Shown in pieces: positions 11,141-21,986 of a stretch of DNA of 64,000 nucleotides. The stretch is taken from contig NZ_BFAY01000005.1 in the NCBI RefSeq assembly GCF_003112675.1, positions 372,001 to 436,000 on the forward strand, written 5' to 3'. The stretch's first letter is position 1; the number at the start of each line of letters is the position of its first letter. A program made the position numbers and the translations under genes. Below the pieces are notes generated by a model, which was given only the letters and a program-made list of their open reading frames with translations, ran no database searches and was not told the origin of the DNA. The DNA comes from Leptospira johnsonii (lineage in GTDB: Bacteria > Spirochaetota > Leptospiria > Leptospirales > Leptospiraceae).

Positions 11141-11827
11141 TCAGAACCTTGTCCTAGAGCTATCTTTCACCGGTTTTTGCCCACCAGATTTTAAGAATGG
11201 TTCTAAGATTTTAGACAGCATTCCAGTGGTCGGTTCTGAAAATCTTGGATTTTGAGCTTCCCATCTATACACAAAAGTTCTGACCGAAATGTTTTGTAAT
11301 ATTTCCGCTTGGGTTTCTAAGGGGCCAACGGTTCTGGGGAGAAGTAACCCTAGCGGACATTTTGCCTTTTGGGTATAGAGGTCATCTTTTTCCAATCCGT
11401 TCCATAACTTTTCTAGACCGAAAGGGTCCCAGAAGAACTTAGGGATCTGGGTCAAATTTCGGAGAAACCAATCTGTTTTTTCTAGAATGGAAGCTGAGTA
11501 GCCGGAGACAGGCAAAGGATTCGGAAAGATCAGAAATGCAGAAAGTATTTTATCGTGAGGTTGGGTGAGAAGTGGCCAGATCAATCTAGCGGAAAATCCT
11601 TCCGCAATTAGAATTTGTTTCTTCTTTCTTTTCTTCAGAAAATCCAGAATATCTTCGTTGGAAAATCCTGAGAATTTTTCAGGACCTTCTGCCACAGTAA
11701 GATAATAGTCGGAAGAAAGTTCCGGGCTAAAAGATCGGCCAAAAGAATGTAAGGGGTCCCGGAGCCAAAGCACCTCGTCTTTTTTGGGATTTCCCCGGCT
11801 GGTAAAAGTCCAATGATTCACTCGCAT
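11141..11827 (-). CDS. Hypothetical protein, possible alpha/beta-hydrolase fold
   Basis: 228 residues, no confident family. The stretch [20 protein letters not shown] has the shape of a beta strand, a G-x-S-x elbow and a helix, as in alpha/beta hydrolases such as BioG-like esterases, but the last Gly of GxSxG is Arg. A late stretch ([14 protein letters not shown]) is conserved-looking but not diagnostic. There is no signal peptide or membrane segment. The ATG at 11827 is used; the stop is followed after 2 bases by the def start, so it heads the def-RND transcript. The hydrolase suggestion is weak inference. Confidence 0.6.
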   Translation of the reverse strand: MRVNHWTFTSRGNPKKDEVLWLRDPLHSFGRSFSPELSSDYYLTVAEGPEKFSGFSNEDILDFLKKRKKKQILIAEGFSARLIWPLLTQPHDKILSAFLIFPNPLPVSGYSASILEKTDWFLRNLTQIPKFFWDPFGLEKLWNGLEKDDLYTQKAKCPLGLLLPRTVGPLETQAEILQNISVRTFVYRWEAQNPRFSEPTTGMLSKILEPFLKSGGQKPVKDSSRTRF

Positions 11828-11881
11828 TAGTCTTGACAGTGATTAGGAAAGTAAACTATCTATTAGGTTCGGCTAAAGAGT

Positions 11882-11954
<73 letters not shown>

Positions 11955-12015
11955 TTCGATTCCAAATTGGTGTCTTTGGGCATGCTGTCAATATATAATT
12001 ATTAGGAGCAATCGG

Positions 12016-12321
<306 letters not shown>

Positions 12322-12330
12322 CTTCCGACC

Positions 12331-15099
12331 TTGACCCAGATAAAAAAACAGGAGACCCTACTTAGAAGTCGAAGTGACGGTTCCTTCTTCCTAGAAGAAG
12401 GTTTAGGGGTCTCCTCTATCTTTGATAGTTTTTTGAGAGAGGCAATCACGCTCACTCATGCGGATCTAGGCGGTATATTTTCCACAACAGAGTCCGCTAA
12501 TATAAGACAGATCTCGGGTCGTAATGAAAGAGAACTGATCGAAGCAGCACACTGGGCATTCTCCCAATCTGGAAAAGACCTACTTTTAGAAAAAGGTAAA
12601 ACACCTCCCTGGGCAAAATCACCAAGTAATTATCCTCTTTTGGTTTGTAGATTGAAAGTGGACGATCTGGATTCCAGTTTAAAGGCAAATCGTGCTAGTT
12701 ATGCAGTTTTAGTTTTACAAGGTAAAACTACTGCGGATCGTTTTTCTAAAACCGATTTCGAACTTCTTCGTACTACATGTAAGACAGTAGGAAGATTATT
12801 AAAAGAATCTCATGTATCCGGAGATGCTTCCTTAGTCACTCTTTCCTTGCTCGCTACCACACAGTTGGTATTAGAAGCCGCACAAGCAAAAAGACAATCG
12901 GAACGTTTCGACTTCCTACTCACGGAAGTGATACGCGTATCCGGACTCATCAATTCTTCCTTAGATCTTTCTCAATTATTAGAAGCGATCATGCTTTCTT
13001 CTAAAACTGTTTTTAGGACTGAGGCATGTAGTGTTCTTCTTTTGGACGAGTCCAAAGAATATCTCTACTTTCATACAGTTCTCGGAGAAAAAAGCGAAGC
13101 AGTCACTAAGATGCAGGTCCCAGTGGGAAAAGGTGTGGCTGGCTTAGTTGTTCGGGAACGTAAACCTATGATCATCAATGATGCACAAAATGATGATCGA
13201 GTTTATAAGGAAGTGGATAAGGCTTCTCAATTCACCACTCGTAATATTATGGCGGCACCCTTGGTCGCAAACGACGAAGTTATAGGTGTGATCGAAGCGA
13301 TAAACACTGTAGACAGAGAAAAGTTTACCGGAGAAGATCTAGAGCTTTTTTTAAGTTTTTCCGGAACATCTGCGTTAGCCATACAGAAGACAGGACTTCT
13401 TCAAAACTTAGAGAACGCAAACAAGGATCTTCGTAAAAAAGTTTCGGAGTTAGAGTCCTTATTCGATTTATCCCAAGCGGTCAGTCTTTCTACAAATCGA
13501 CTGGGCTTGGTGCGAAAATCCATCCGATTGATCATTCGAGAGTTGGATGCGAGTGTCGCAGGTATTTTCTTATACAGTCTTTCTAAAGAGAATTTTATCA
13601 ACTGTGCTTATTATGACGGAGAAACCGAAAAGATAGACAGAGTCCTGGAAGAAGAAATCTCAGGCACTCAAGTTTTATCCAGCATTATGGAAGGTCTTCC
13701 TGTCTTAAAAAGGGATATTTTAGATCAACCTTTCCCGCATGAGTTGGATAGGAGATATTTAAAAGGTTCTTATATTATTGTTCCATTATTCTTGTCCAGT
13801 GGAGAACCTTACGGGGCCTTGACTGTTGCGGATAGAAGGGATAAACTTTCCTACCAGGATTCGGACTTCCGATTATTGCAGACAATGGCTTCCCAGTTTA
13901 CCAAGGGATTCGAAGCTTTCCGTCTTAGAACAGAGATGTTGGAGAAAAAAGCGATCCAACAGGAGATGGAAATTACCCGGAAGATCCAGCAGAATATTCT
14001 ACCTTCTGAAAAGGTATTTCATTCTAACTTTGATCTAGGTATTCTTTCTGTTCCGGCAAAGGATGTATCCGGAGATTTTTACGATTACTACCAGTACAGC
14101 GATGGTCAATATTCATTTTTGATCGCGGATGTTTCCGGAAAAAGTCTGCCTGCAGCTTTATTTATGGCGATGAGTTCTTCTATCATCCGAACTCTTGCTA
14201 GGAACCATGATCTAAGTCCGGAAGAAATTTTAAGACAAGGGAACGAGCTCATTTTCGAAGATTCCCATTTTGGAATGTTCGTCACTGCATTCTTCATTCA
14301 TTATAATCCTTCCTTGTTCACGATCGAATATGCTTCCGCAGGGCATAACGACCAGGTCTGGATCAAAGAAGATGGTTCTTACGAATTATTAAAAGGGCAG
14401 GGACCTCCTTTAGGTGTGATCCCGACTGCAAAATATAAGGGCGGAAATTTTACGGTCAAGCCGGGAGATATTTTTGTTTTATATACGGACGGTGCGGTAG
14501 AAGAAAAAGACGCTCAAGGAAATGAATTCGGTCTGGAAAGAATGATTGAAGAGATCAGATCCAGAAGACATCTTCCCGCCCAAAAAATTGTAGAAGAATT
14601 ATACGCTACAATCCGTTCTTTCTCCTCCGGAAAAGAACCTTTCGACGATTTCACAGTACTTCTATTGAAGTATAATAATGATTTTCAATTTTTCAGGACT
14701 TTCGACGCAAATACGGGCCAAATTCCTATCTTCCGAGAATTTATATACGATGCGATCAAGGTCAGAAATCTGCCTGATTTTCTGAGAGACGATATTCTTT
14801 TGGCGGGGGACGAGGCGGCTACCAATATCGTGATGCATGGTTACAAAGATACTCTGCTCAGAAATCCGAAATTCGATTGTAAAATTCGGTTCACTGAAGA
14901 TTCTATCACGATCGTGCTGACGGATTCCGGAAAAGGATTCGACAGAACGAATGTGAAAGACCCGTCCATAGAGGAAAACCTCTCCGGAAAAAGAAAAGGC
15001 GGATTCGGTGTGTATCTGATAGAGACATTGATGGACGTGGTGGATTATAAAATGGAAGAGGGAAGAAACATACTCACTCTCCAAAAATTTTTCCGCTGA
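12331..15099 (+). CDS. GAF-GAF-GAF-PP2C phosphatase with C-terminal HATPase (anti-sigma-type kinase) domain
   Basis: 922 residues, TTG start. Approximate layout: GAF-like 1 (25-160), GAF 2 (192-357, with [20 protein letters not shown]), GAF 3 (370-533), a coiled linker, then a SpoIIE/RsbU PP2C phosphatase (546-782) with metal-binding [20 protein letters not shown] and [12 protein letters not shown] motifs. The last 135 residues are a small GHKL ATPase with [15 protein letters not shown] (N box) and a GxGxxL region near [13 protein letters not shown], as in RsbW-type serine kinases. It probably senses small ligands through GAF domains and controls the phosphorylation state of the STAS protein encoded 13 bases downstream. 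Phosphatase and kinase-like domains on one chain is a recurring but uncommon design. No membrane segment is visible. Start choice is moderately secure. Confidence 0.9.
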   Translation: MTQIKKQETLLRSRSDGSFFLEEGLGVSSIFDSFLREAITLTHADLGGIFSTTESANIRQISGRNERELIEAAHWAFSQSGKDLLLEKGKTPPWAKSPSNYPLLVCRLKVDDLDSSLKANRASYAVLVLQGKTTADRFSKTDFELLRTTCKTVGRLLKESHVSGDASLVTLSLLATTQLVLEAAQAKRQSERFDFLLTEVIRVSGLINSSLDLSQLLEAIMLSSKTVFRTEACSVLLLDESKEYLYFHTVLGEKSEAVTKMQVPVGKGVAGLVVRERKPMIINDAQNDDRVYKEVDKASQFTTRNIMAAPLVANDEVIGVIEAINTVDREKFTGEDLELFLSFSGTSALAIQKTGLLQNLENANKDLRKKVSELESLFDLSQAVSLSTNRLGLVRKSIRLIIRELDASVAGIFLYSLSKENFINCAYYDGETEKIDRVLEEEISGTQVLSSIMEGLPVLKRDILDQPFPHELDRRYLKGSYIIVPLFLSSGEPYGALTVADRRDKLSYQDSDFRLLQTMASQFTKGFEAFRLRTEMLEKKAIQQEMEITRKIQQNILPSEKVFHSNFDLGILSVPAKDVSGDFYDYYQYSDGQYSFLIADVSGKSLPAALFMAMSSSIIRTLARNHDLSPEEILRQGNELIFEDSHFGMFVTAFFIHYNPSLFTIEYASAGHNDQVWIKEDGSYELLKGQGPPLGVIPTAKYKGGNFTVKPGDIFVLYTDGAVEEKDAQGNEFGLERMIEEIRSRRHLPAQKIVEELYATIRSFSSGKEPFDDFTVLLLKYNNDFQFFRTFDANTGQIPIFREFIYDAIKVRNLPDFLRDDILLAGDEAATNIVMHGYKDTLLRNPKFDCKIRFTEDSITIVLTDSGKGFDRTNVKDPSIEENLSGKRKGGFGVYLIETLMDVVDYKMEEGRNILTLQKFFR

Positions 15100-15112
15100 C
15101 GATGGGGGCAAA

Positions 15113-15442
15113 ATGGAACTGACGGTAGAAATAAAAGGGAACTCTAGAGTGATCCATCTTATCGGGAATATGGACGTCCATAATACCCATAGGGTCGAAC
15201 AGGCGTTCATGGATCATATTCGAAAAGCTACTGAGTCCAATATCGTCTTGGATATGTCCAACGTGGAGTTCGTTTCTTCTGCCGGTTTAAGAGTCATCGT
15301 AGGTTCCTTAAGAGTTTGTAAGGAAAGAGAAATACAACTCAAACTTGCTGCCTTACGCCCTGCAGTTCGTAAGGTTTTCGAGATCATAGATATGGACTCA
15401 CTCTTCAAGATCTATGATACTGTGGATTCTAGCCTCCAATAA
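15113..15442 (+). CDS. STAS-domain anti-sigma factor antagonist
   Basis: 109 residues forming a single STAS domain. The motif [15 protein letters not shown] contains the likely phosphoacceptor Ser56 in the position used by RsbV/SpoIIAA. The gene starts with ATG 13 bases after the phosphatase/kinase gene. In the known partner-switch scheme the unphosphorylated STAS protein binds an anti-sigma kinase or another effector. Here the upstream fused protein supplies both a PP2C domain and a HATPase, so the STAS protein is its probable substrate (inference). No sigma factor gene is adjacent. Confidence 0.92.
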   Translation: MELTVEIKGNSRVIHLIGNMDVHNTHRVEQAFMDHIRKATESNIVLDMSNVEFVSSAGLRVIVGSLRVCKEREIQLKLAALRPAVRKVFEIIDMDSLFKIYDTVDSSLQ

Positions 15443-15507
15443 ATCCGTTTACCGAACCGCGGTTTTTAGCTTTCCTCCCTGGCCTTTCTCTAAAAACTGT
15501 GTACCGT

Positions 15508-17160
15508 ATGTCGGAACAAGCGTACTCGATAGATAATCCGTTTCAATCTTCTAACCAATCGGAATCCCAACCCGTTTCCAGTATTTACGACGATGCCAAT
15601 GCAATGGGCAAAGAGTTATTGGAAAAACCTCTTCAAGGAGGAGGAACGGATAGGATCCTAGTACAACATTCTAAAGGAAGAATGACCGTCTGGGAAAGGA
15701 TCAAAGTCCTTACCAATTCGGAACCTAATATTCTCTACCAAAACTGGGGAAAAAATTTAGACGGGGCTTCCTTAATCACAGGTATTTTAAATATTAACGG
15801 AAGGGACGTAGCGATCTACGGACATGACTTCACTCTCAGAGCGGGGTCCATGGATGCTACTAACGGAAACAAACTCGCAAGGCTCATCTATATGGCAGGG
15901 GAACATGGAATTCCTCTGATCGGGATGAACGACTCGGCAGGTGCATATGTTCCTGCAGGAGTGGGTGGTTTGGACGGATACTCGGAAGCATTCACCGCTC
16001 TCAGAAAAATCAGCGGGGTTGTCCCGAGCTTGATGCTCATGTTCGGATTTAACGCAGGTGGTGGAGCTTATCTTCCAAGACAAGGTTCCTTCATGATCCA
16101 ACCGGAGAATACTTTCTTCGGATTGACCGGACCTGGAGTTGTTAAATCAGTATTGGGCGAGGATATCAGCGCAGACGATCTGGGAGGACCAAAGGTCCAC
16201 GGACAAAGCGGGGTAGTAGACTTAGTTACCAATGATGAATTGGGAGCGCTAAGAACTGCGCTTAGACTTCTTTCTTATATTCCTGATAATAGTTCCAGCG
16301 CTGCTCCTTTTCATCCGACCTCGGATCCTACTGACAGATTTATCTACGAAGAAGAGATCTTATTTAAAAAGACGTTCAATTCGCCTACTGGGATGAATAC
16401 TCCGTTCGATATCACATTATATATCCAGAATATTTGTGATCATGGTCAATACTTCGAGATCCAACCGCAAAGATCCAGAAACCTAGTCACCGCATTCGGT
16501 AGATTGGGCGGACATGTCGTAGGATTCGTAGCAAACAACTCTGCGGTTTCTTCCGGTCAGATCGATATAGGCGCCGCAAGAAAAGGTACAAGATTTATTA
16601 GATTTTGTAACGTATATAATATTCCTTTAATATTCTTGGAAGATACAACCGGATTCTTACCTGGAAAAGAGCAGGAACAGAACGGTATCGTTCTAGAAGG
16701 AAGAAAACTTCTGGATTCGATCATTGATATTCGCACTCCAAGATTGACTTTAATCATCAGAAACGCATTCGGTGGGGCTTACGCAAGTTTCAACTCTTAC
16801 CATACAGGTGCGGACATGGTATTTGCGCTTCCTACAGCAAGGATTGCGGTAATGGGGCCTGCTGGTAAGGACTACGTATATAAGGACGAGATCACAGCGA
16901 TCCAAAAAGAATATAAGGAAAATCTGAAGAATGGCGTATCTGAAAAGGATGCCGCCGCGACCAGGGACAAAAAACTTCAACTTCTCTCTCAAAAATATGA
17001 GAAAGATCTAATGAATCCTAAGGAAGCATTATCTTTAGGTTCCGTTTCTAGGATCGTTCTTCCTGGAACCACTCGGAACATTCTATTTAAAAATCTAGAT
17101 TATCTAATCCGACACTACAAACCCGGACCGATGTCCGGACCTCAAAGGGAATTCGAGTAA
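15508..17160 (+). CDS. Acyl-CoA carboxylase, carboxyltransferase subunit
   Basis: 550 residues from ATG 15508; a GTG three codons upstream is an alternative. The protein has two crotonase-like carboxyltransferase halves. The N-terminal half includes [20 protein letters not shown] and [15 protein letters not shown]. The C-terminal half includes [20 protein letters not shown] and [20 protein letters not shown], the acyl-CoA and carboxybiotin sites of the propionyl/acetyl/methylcrotonyl-CoA carboxylase beta family. It transfers carboxyl from biotin to an acyl-CoA. The biotin carboxylase/carrier subunit follows after 6 bases. Acyl chain preference (acetyl versus propionyl or other) cannot be settled by eye. 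Confidence 0.93.
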   Translation: MSEQAYSIDNPFQSSNQSESQPVSSIYDDANAMGKELLEKPLQGGGTDRILVQHSKGRMTVWERIKVLTNSEPNILYQNWGKNLDGASLITGILNINGRDVAIYGHDFTLRAGSMDATNGNKLARLIYMAGEHGIPLIGMNDSAGAYVPAGVGGLDGYSEAFTALRKISGVVPSLMLMFGFNAGGGAYLPRQGSFMIQPENTFFGLTGPGVVKSVLGEDISADDLGGPKVHGQSGVVDLVTNDELGALRTALRLLSYIPDNSSSAAPFHPTSDPTDRFIYEEEILFKKTFNSPTGMNTPFDITLYIQNICDHGQYFEIQPQRSRNLVTAFGRLGGHVVGFVANNSAVSSGQIDIGAARKGTRFIRFCNVYNIPLIFLEDTTGFLPGKEQEQNGIVLEGRKLLDSIIDIRTPRLTLIIRNAFGGAYASFNSYHTGADMVFALPTARIAVMGPAGKDYVYKDEITAIQKEYKENLKNGVSEKDAAATRDKKLQLLSQKYEKDLMNPKEALSLGSVSRIVLPGTTRNILFKNLDYLIRHYKPGPMSGPQREFE

Positions 17161-17166
17161 ACAAAT

Positions 17167-19908
17167 ATGATCGACTACCAAAATCGGCGCATTACATTTC
17201 GCGAATCTACTTCTCCTTGGATCCATTCTTTTTCCTTACAAACGATTAAATGTCTGATCGTTTGCCGAGGTCCAGTTCGAAAAGAGGCAATGGAAATTTT
17301 CGACCAGATCGGTATCAGAGAATATGGGATACTTCTCTCCGAAAAAGATTCAGTTGTTTATCCTATGGCGCTTGCTCCGGAGCTTAGGGATTTCAGATTT
17401 CCATCTAATATCCACAGGGTCCCAGACTATATGGGAGCCGGAGCAGAAGAAAAAGCTGCTAGGATCAAACAGATCATCCAGATCGCAAAAGATAACGACT
17501 ACACTCATATCTTTGCAGGTTACGGATTTATGGCAGAAGATGCCGAATTCATCGAGGCAATCGAAGAGAGCGGAATTTCTTTCATGGGACCTTCTTCTCA
17601 TGTGGCCCACCAAGCAGGTTCAAAAGACGAAGCGAAAAAACTCGCGCGTAAACTGAATGTTTCCGTAACTCCCGGTGTGGACACTATCTCCGCTACCTGT
17701 CTTCTTAAAAAAGCGAAAGACGAAAAAGCATTAGTTGCTCTTGCGAAAGAAAAAGGATTAAACTATACTTATAACTCTTCCATATCTTTGGAAGAGAACG
17801 CAGAAGCATTATTGTATGCAGGTTACGAAAAGATCGTAGAATTAGTAACCATTCACGAATTGCAAGCTCAGGCCGAAATTGAAGCTGCAGAGATCTGGAA
17901 AAAATATCCAACGAACCGTATCCGTTTCAAATACGTGGGTGGCGGCGGCGGAAAAGGCCAGAGGGTAGTTTCCAAACCGGATGAAGTAAAAACTGCAGTA
18001 CAAGAAATATTATCAGAATCTAAAGTAACCGCTCCAGGCTCCAATAGGAACTTTTTGATAGAATTAAATATTGAAAAGACCAGACACAACGAGATCCAGC
18101 TGATCGGTAACGGAGAATGGTGTTTGGCCTTGGGTGGAAGGGACTGTTCCGTGCAAATGCATGAGCAGAAACTTCTCGAGATCTCTCTGACTCAGGAACT
18201 TCTACAAAACGAGATTGCTTCCCTGGAAAAAACGTCTCCTAAAAAAGCTGAGATCATAAAGGCTGACTTACAAGTCCTCAAAGAAATGGAAGAGCAATCC
18301 GAAAGATTCGGACAAGCTGTGGCTTTAAACAGTGTTTCCACTTTCGAGTTGATCGTAGAAGGAACGAATCACTTCTTCATGGAAATGAATACCAGGATCC
18401 AGGTGGAACATAGGGTCACCGAGATGGTGTATTCTCTTAAGTTCAGCAATCCTGAAAATAAATCCGAATTCTTTATCGTAGACAGCTTGATAGAGGCAAT
18501 GGCTCTTATTGCTCTTCATGGAAAAAGACTTCCTAAACCTGAACGGATCGTTAGAAATATTTCAGGGGCGGAAGTTCGTATCAACGCTACTAATAAGGCG
18601 ATCCAGCCTCACGCTGGCGGAGTTATCCTAGGCTGGTCTAAACCTTTGCCGGAAGAAATTCGAGACGACCAAGGTATTTCTGTTCGAAATCCTGATACGG
18701 GTCTATTCGTTCATTATAAAGTAGCTGGTGCTTATGATTCGAATATTGCACTTTTGATCACCTACGGAAATAGTAGAGAAGATAATCTTCGTAGACTTGG
18801 AAATATTTTAAGAAAGACCGAGCTTAGAGGACAGGATCTACAGACGAACTTACTAGTTCATTACGGATTGATCCATTGGATTTTAGGAAAGGATCCGTTA
18901 TTCAAACCTTCTACAGCGTTTATGATCTCTTATCTTGCAGCGGTTGGTGCTCTAGAAAGCCTTGGTAAAGACGTAGATCTGGAAGTAGCTTGGACAAAAG
19001 TCCTTTCCAATGCGCCAGCAGAAGGAAAAAAAGTTCTTTCCCGTAAGCTAACCTTGATCACAAGACCTATAGCTGAACTGCTTGCAGATGCTCATGTTCT
19101 AGCCGGGTTCTTAGGTTATCATGAGAATGTTTCCTGGAAGATCGAAAAAGACCAAGTAGTTTGGCTTAGAAACCCGATCCATATTCTCTCGGACATATAT
19201 TACTATCTGCATATGGAAGGCGAGTTACACCAATCTCCTTCCGAACAGATATGGGACCATGACCAAAAAGTTCTACAATCTGCATTAGCTTTTTATAAAG
19301 AACTGGAAAAACTTACCGGCAAAAAAGCGGATTCTCCAGATTGGGATTCCGTATTTGCAGGAAAGGCTCCGGCAGGAGTAGATGCGGATGTTTGGACTAA
19401 GGCGATTTCCTCTCATAAAGGCTTCCAGATCGGCTTGGAACTGCTCAAACTTATCCCAAATCTTGGAAACAAATCCGGTTTCTATAAACTGGGTGTGGAT
19501 GAGAACTTAGAACCGGTGATCCCTGAAGAATTTAAGAAGGCGGAAACAAGAGACGCGTTCATTAAATTTTTGGCGCCAGCTCCTAAGGCAAGTTCCGACG
19601 AGATCGTTTCTCCAATGGGCGGAATGTTCTATTCGAAAGAGGCTCCCGATCTTCCTCCGATGGTGAAAGAAGGTGAGCATTTTAAAGCAGGCCAACCTTT
19701 ATTCATTGTCGAAGTAATGAAGATGTTCAATAAGATCACCGCTCCATTCTCAGGAACCATCAAAGATGTGATCCTGAAGGATAGCGATGGAAAGATCATC
19801 CAAAAAGGGCAGACCATTTTCAAGATCGTTCCAGACGAGGTCCTTAAGATCGAAACTCCGGAAGAGATCCAAGATAGAAAGAATAAGGTAACCTTCTCCC
19901 TTCTTTAA
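17167..19908 (+). CDS. Acyl-CoA carboxylase, biotin carboxylase plus biotin carrier subunit
   Basis: 913 residues. An N-terminal pre-ATP-grasp domain (about 40-160) leads to an ATP-grasp domain with the glycine loop YVGGGGGKGQRVV and the biotin-carboxylase motif FFMEMNTRIQVEHRVTE. Then follows the biotin carboxylase C-terminal domain (ISGAEVRINA) and a long linker region of about 200 residues. The biotinyl domain starts near residue 805 (IVSPMGGMFYS), with the acceptor lysine K852 in the motif EVMKMF; the common form is AMKM, so position -2 is Val here. It carboxylates its own biotin with ATP and bicarbonate and pairs with the carboxyltransferase immediately upstream. Length is larger than AccC alone because the carrier is fused. 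The pair is probably one operon. Confidence 0.93.
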   Translation: MIDYQNRRITFRESTSPWIHSFSLQTIKCLIVCRGPVRKEAMEIFDQIGIREYGILLSEKDSVVYPMALAPELRDFRFPSNIHRVPDYMGAGAEEKAARIKQIIQIAKDNDYTHIFAGYGFMAEDAEFIEAIEESGISFMGPSSHVAHQAGSKDEAKKLARKLNVSVTPGVDTISATCLLKKAKDEKALVALAKEKGLNYTYNSSISLEENAEALLYAGYEKIVELVTIHELQAQAEIEAAEIWKKYPTNRIRFKYVGGGGGKGQRVVSKPDEVKTAVQEILSESKVTAPGSNRNFLIELNIEKTRHNEIQLIGNGEWCLALGGRDCSVQMHEQKLLEISLTQELLQNEIASLEKTSPKKAEIIKADLQVLKEMEEQSERFGQAVALNSVSTFELIVEGTNHFFMEMNTRIQVEHRVTEMVYSLKFSNPENKSEFFIVDSLIEAMALIALHGKRLPKPERIVRNISGAEVRINATNKAIQPHAGGVILGWSKPLPEEIRDDQGISVRNPDTGLFVHYKVAGAYDSNIALLITYGNSREDNLRRLGNILRKTELRGQDLQTNLLVHYGLIHWILGKDPLFKPSTAFMISYLAAVGALESLGKDVDLEVAWTKVLSNAPAEGKKVLSRKLTLITRPIAELLADAHVLAGFLGYHENVSWKIEKDQVVWLRNPIHILSDIYYYLHMEGELHQSPSEQIWDHDQKVLQSALAFYKELEKLTGKKADSPDWDSVFAGKAPAGVDADVWTKAISSHKGFQIGLELLKLIPNLGNKSGFYKLGVDENLEPVIPEEFKKAETRDAFIKFLAPAPKASSDEIVSPMGGMFYSKEAPDLPPMVKEGEHFKAGQPLFIVEVMKMFNKITAPFSGTIKDVILKDSDGKIIQKGQTIFKIVPDEVLKIETPEEIQDRKNKVTFSLL

Positions 19909-19922
19909 GTTCTTAATTTCTA

Positions 19923-19955
19923 AGATTCTCGTTGGTATTCAACCGGCGAGAATCT
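19923..19955. terminator. Convergent terminator-like hairpin
   Basis: AGATTCTCG (19923-19931) pairs perfectly with CGAGAATCT (19947-19955). The hairpin lies between the ends of the carboxylase gene (plus) and cheB (minus), overlapping the last cheB codons. There is no long T-run after the stem on either strand, so efficiency is uncertain. Confidence 0.5.
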
Positions 19956-20967
19956 CAGAAGGAACATCTTCTAAGGAAAGTATTTTTTCCGCAGCTCCTC
20001 TTTCTATCGCTTCTCTAGGCATACCGAATACTACAGAACTTGCCTCATCTTGAGCGATCGTTCTTCCTCCAGCCTTTCTAATCTCGAGAAGTCCAGCAGC
20101 TCCGTCGGCTCCCATACCAGTAAGCAAAAATGCCTTTGCATTTCTGCCTACATGTTTTGCAACAGAGTGAAATAATACGTCCACGGAAGGTCTATGACGG
20201 TTTACTAATGGACCGTCGGTGATTCTTACGATAAATTGAGCGCCACTTCCTACTACTTCCATATGTTTATTCCCTGGAGCGATGAGTGCAGTACCTTCTT
20301 GTATCCTATCCCCGTCTTTTGCTTCCTTTACGGAAATTTTGCAGATATTATCCAGACGATTTGCAAATGCTTCCGTGAATTTCTCGGGCATATGTTGTAC
20401 GATGACTATACCCGGACTATTTGCAGGAAGAGAAGTAAGAATTTCTTCTAAGGCGATCGTTCCTCCTGTTGAAGTGCCGATAGCCACGATCCTGTCAGTA
20501 GTTGCAATTTTTGTAAAATCAAGTCCGTTCGTTTTGCGAGAAGGAGCCGAAATTTGATGTTTCAGTTTGGAAATAGACGCAGAACGAATACACTCACCCA
20601 GATAAACTGCAGAATCCTCCAAAAAATCCTTTAGTCCGATTTTAGGCTTGGTAACAATTCCTACTGCACCTTCTTTCAAAGCGATCCAAGCAGTTTCTGA
20701 AGATTCTTCGGCAAGAGAAGAGCAGATCAAAATGGGAGTAGGGTGAGAATGCATGATCTTTTTCAAAAAACTGATCCCATCCATCCTGGGCATTTCGATA
20801 TCCAAAACGATCACATCAGGCCATCTTTCCGTCTTACCTAATTTTTCGAGAGCGAATACTGGATCGGGAGATGATCCGATCACTTTTATATCTGAATTCA
20901 TTTCCAGGACCTGTTTGAGTACAGATCGGACTACTGCAGAATCGTCGATAATATATACGTATATCAT
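19939..20967 (-). CDS. cheB: Chemotaxis protein-glutamate methylesterase/glutamine deamidase CheB
   Basis: 342 residues. The N-terminal receiver domain has the acid pocket DD8-9 and phosphoacceptor D56 (VIVLDIEMPRMDG). The C-terminal methylesterase has the Ser of AIGTSTGG, the His of IVQHMPEKF and the Asp of LTGMGADGA, the catalytic triad. It demethylates MCP glutamates during adaptation and is activated by CheA phosphorylation. It is the last gene of the nine-gene chemosensory run, 6 bases after cheD. No cheR methyltransferase is present in the window. Confidence 0.97.
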   Translation of the reverse strand: MIYVYIIDDSAVVRSVLKQVLEMNSDIKVIGSSPDPVFALEKLGKTERWPDVIVLDIEMPRMDGISFLKKIMHSHPTPILICSSLAEESSETAWIALKEGAVGIVTKPKIGLKDFLEDSAVYLGECIRSASISKLKHQISAPSRKTNGLDFTKIATTDRIVAIGTSTGGTIALEEILTSLPANSPGIVIVQHMPEKFTEAFANRLDNICKISVKEAKDGDRIQEGTALIAPGNKHMEVVGSGAQFIVRITDGPLVNRHRPSVDVLFHSVAKHVGRNAKAFLLTGMGADGAAGLLEIRKAGGRTIAQDEASSVVFGMPREAIERGAAEKILSLEDVPSEILAG

Positions 20968-20973
20968 GTTATA

Positions 20974-21465
20974 CTAATTTTGAGGATTTTCCATATACAC
21001 TTCTCCATCCCAAAGAGAGAAATATATTTTTCGGTGGGATTTACCTCCGATATTGGAAGCGGCAAGATCTATATTTGCTTTACGGACCAGATCCAGAACG
21101 GACTCCACATTTTTTTCACCTATTTCTACGATCTTTTTTACTTCTTCCATTTTATCTTCTTCAGGAGAGAACATGGAAGCCCCGCCGAAAATTTTACACA
21201 CAAATCTCCCAGGTCGTTCTCCCAATTTTTGGAATTGTTTCAGAAAACTTTCCAAGGCATCATCCGCATACTTAGGATGAGGTTCCGAAACATGAGAAGG
21301 TCGTTTAGGCAGCATGATATGGGCCATTCCCCCGGCTTTAGAATAAGGATGCCAAAAACATAAAGCTACACAGGAGCCTAAAAGGGTACGGATCCTTGTT
21401 CCATTCTCTCCCCAATAAAAACCTCCTGGTTGCAGAAAAATATCTCGGACAATTTCTGGTTCCAT
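20974..21465 (-). CDS. cheD: Chemoreceptor glutamine deamidase CheD
   Basis: 163 residues. The catalytic Cys32 lies in TLLGSCVALCFWHP and His49 in AGGMAHIMLP, followed by FVCKIFGGASMF, all typical of CheD. CheD deamidates receptor glutamines and in other bacteria also interacts with CheC. No cheC is seen here. The gene is packed between cheW (2 bases) and cheB (6 bases). Confidence 0.96.
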   Translation of the reverse strand: MEPEIVRDIFLQPGGFYWGENGTRIRTLLGSCVALCFWHPYSKAGGMAHIMLPKRPSHVSEPHPKYADDALESFLKQFQKLGERPGRFVCKIFGGASMFSPEEDKMEEVKKIVEIGEKNVESVLDLVRKANIDLAASNIGGKSHRKIYFSLWDGEVYMENPQN

Positions 21466-21467
21466 CT

Positions 21468-21977
21468 TTAGACTGCGGGAACTGCGTTAGCCGCTTCTTC
21501 CCTAGTTTCCTCCAATGCGGTCAATTCTTCTACAGTTAATAAGCGTAGAAGGTTGAGTAAAAGAATGAATCCGCTGGCTTGCCTTGCCATTCCCGCTAGA
21601 AAATCCACACGTATCCTGGAACCGAAAGTTGGAGGAGGTTCGATTTCAGAAGAAGGTATACTCAATACTTCGTATACGGATTCAACGATCAGGCCTATAT
21701 CCATTCTGGCACCGCTAATAGATTCCGGGACTTCCACAATAACTATACAAGTCCTTTTATCCGGAGAATGTTTCTTTCTGAAAAACTTATCGCATACATC
21801 CAGAACAGGGACCACATTTCCTCTAAGGTTGATTACCCCCGGAATAAAGGAAGGCATCATCGGAACAGTGGTCACATGAGTGTATTCTAGGATCTCTTTT
21901 ACGTTCAGGAGGCCTATTCCAAAGGTTTCCTCTCCGATCTTAAAGGTCAAATATTGGTTGTCTTCGAAAGTACTCAC
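21468..21977 (-). CDS. cheW: Chemotaxis coupling protein CheW
   Basis: 169 residues forming one CheW SH3-like domain. It begins NQYLTFKIGEETFGIGLLNVKEIL and contains PSFIPGVINLRGNVVPVLDV, the family hallmark. It couples the receptor to CheA. Situated between the MCP and cheD genes, it presumably serves this receptor array. A short Ala/Glu-rich C-terminal tail follows the domain. Confidence 0.96.
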   Translation of the reverse strand: MSTFEDNQYLTFKIGEETFGIGLLNVKEILEYTHVTTVPMMPSFIPGVINLRGNVVPVLDVCDKFFRKKHSPDKRTCIVIVEVPESISGARMDIGLIVESVYEVLSIPSSEIEPPPTFGSRIRVDFLAGMARQASGFILLLNLLRLLTVEELTALEETREEAANAVPAV

Positions 21978-21986
21978 TTCAACACC

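Noticed and set aside
14662..15210. 182-codon minus-strand frame opposite the HATPase domain
   Set aside because: It is a shadow of the phosphatase/kinase gene and runs into the STAS gene.
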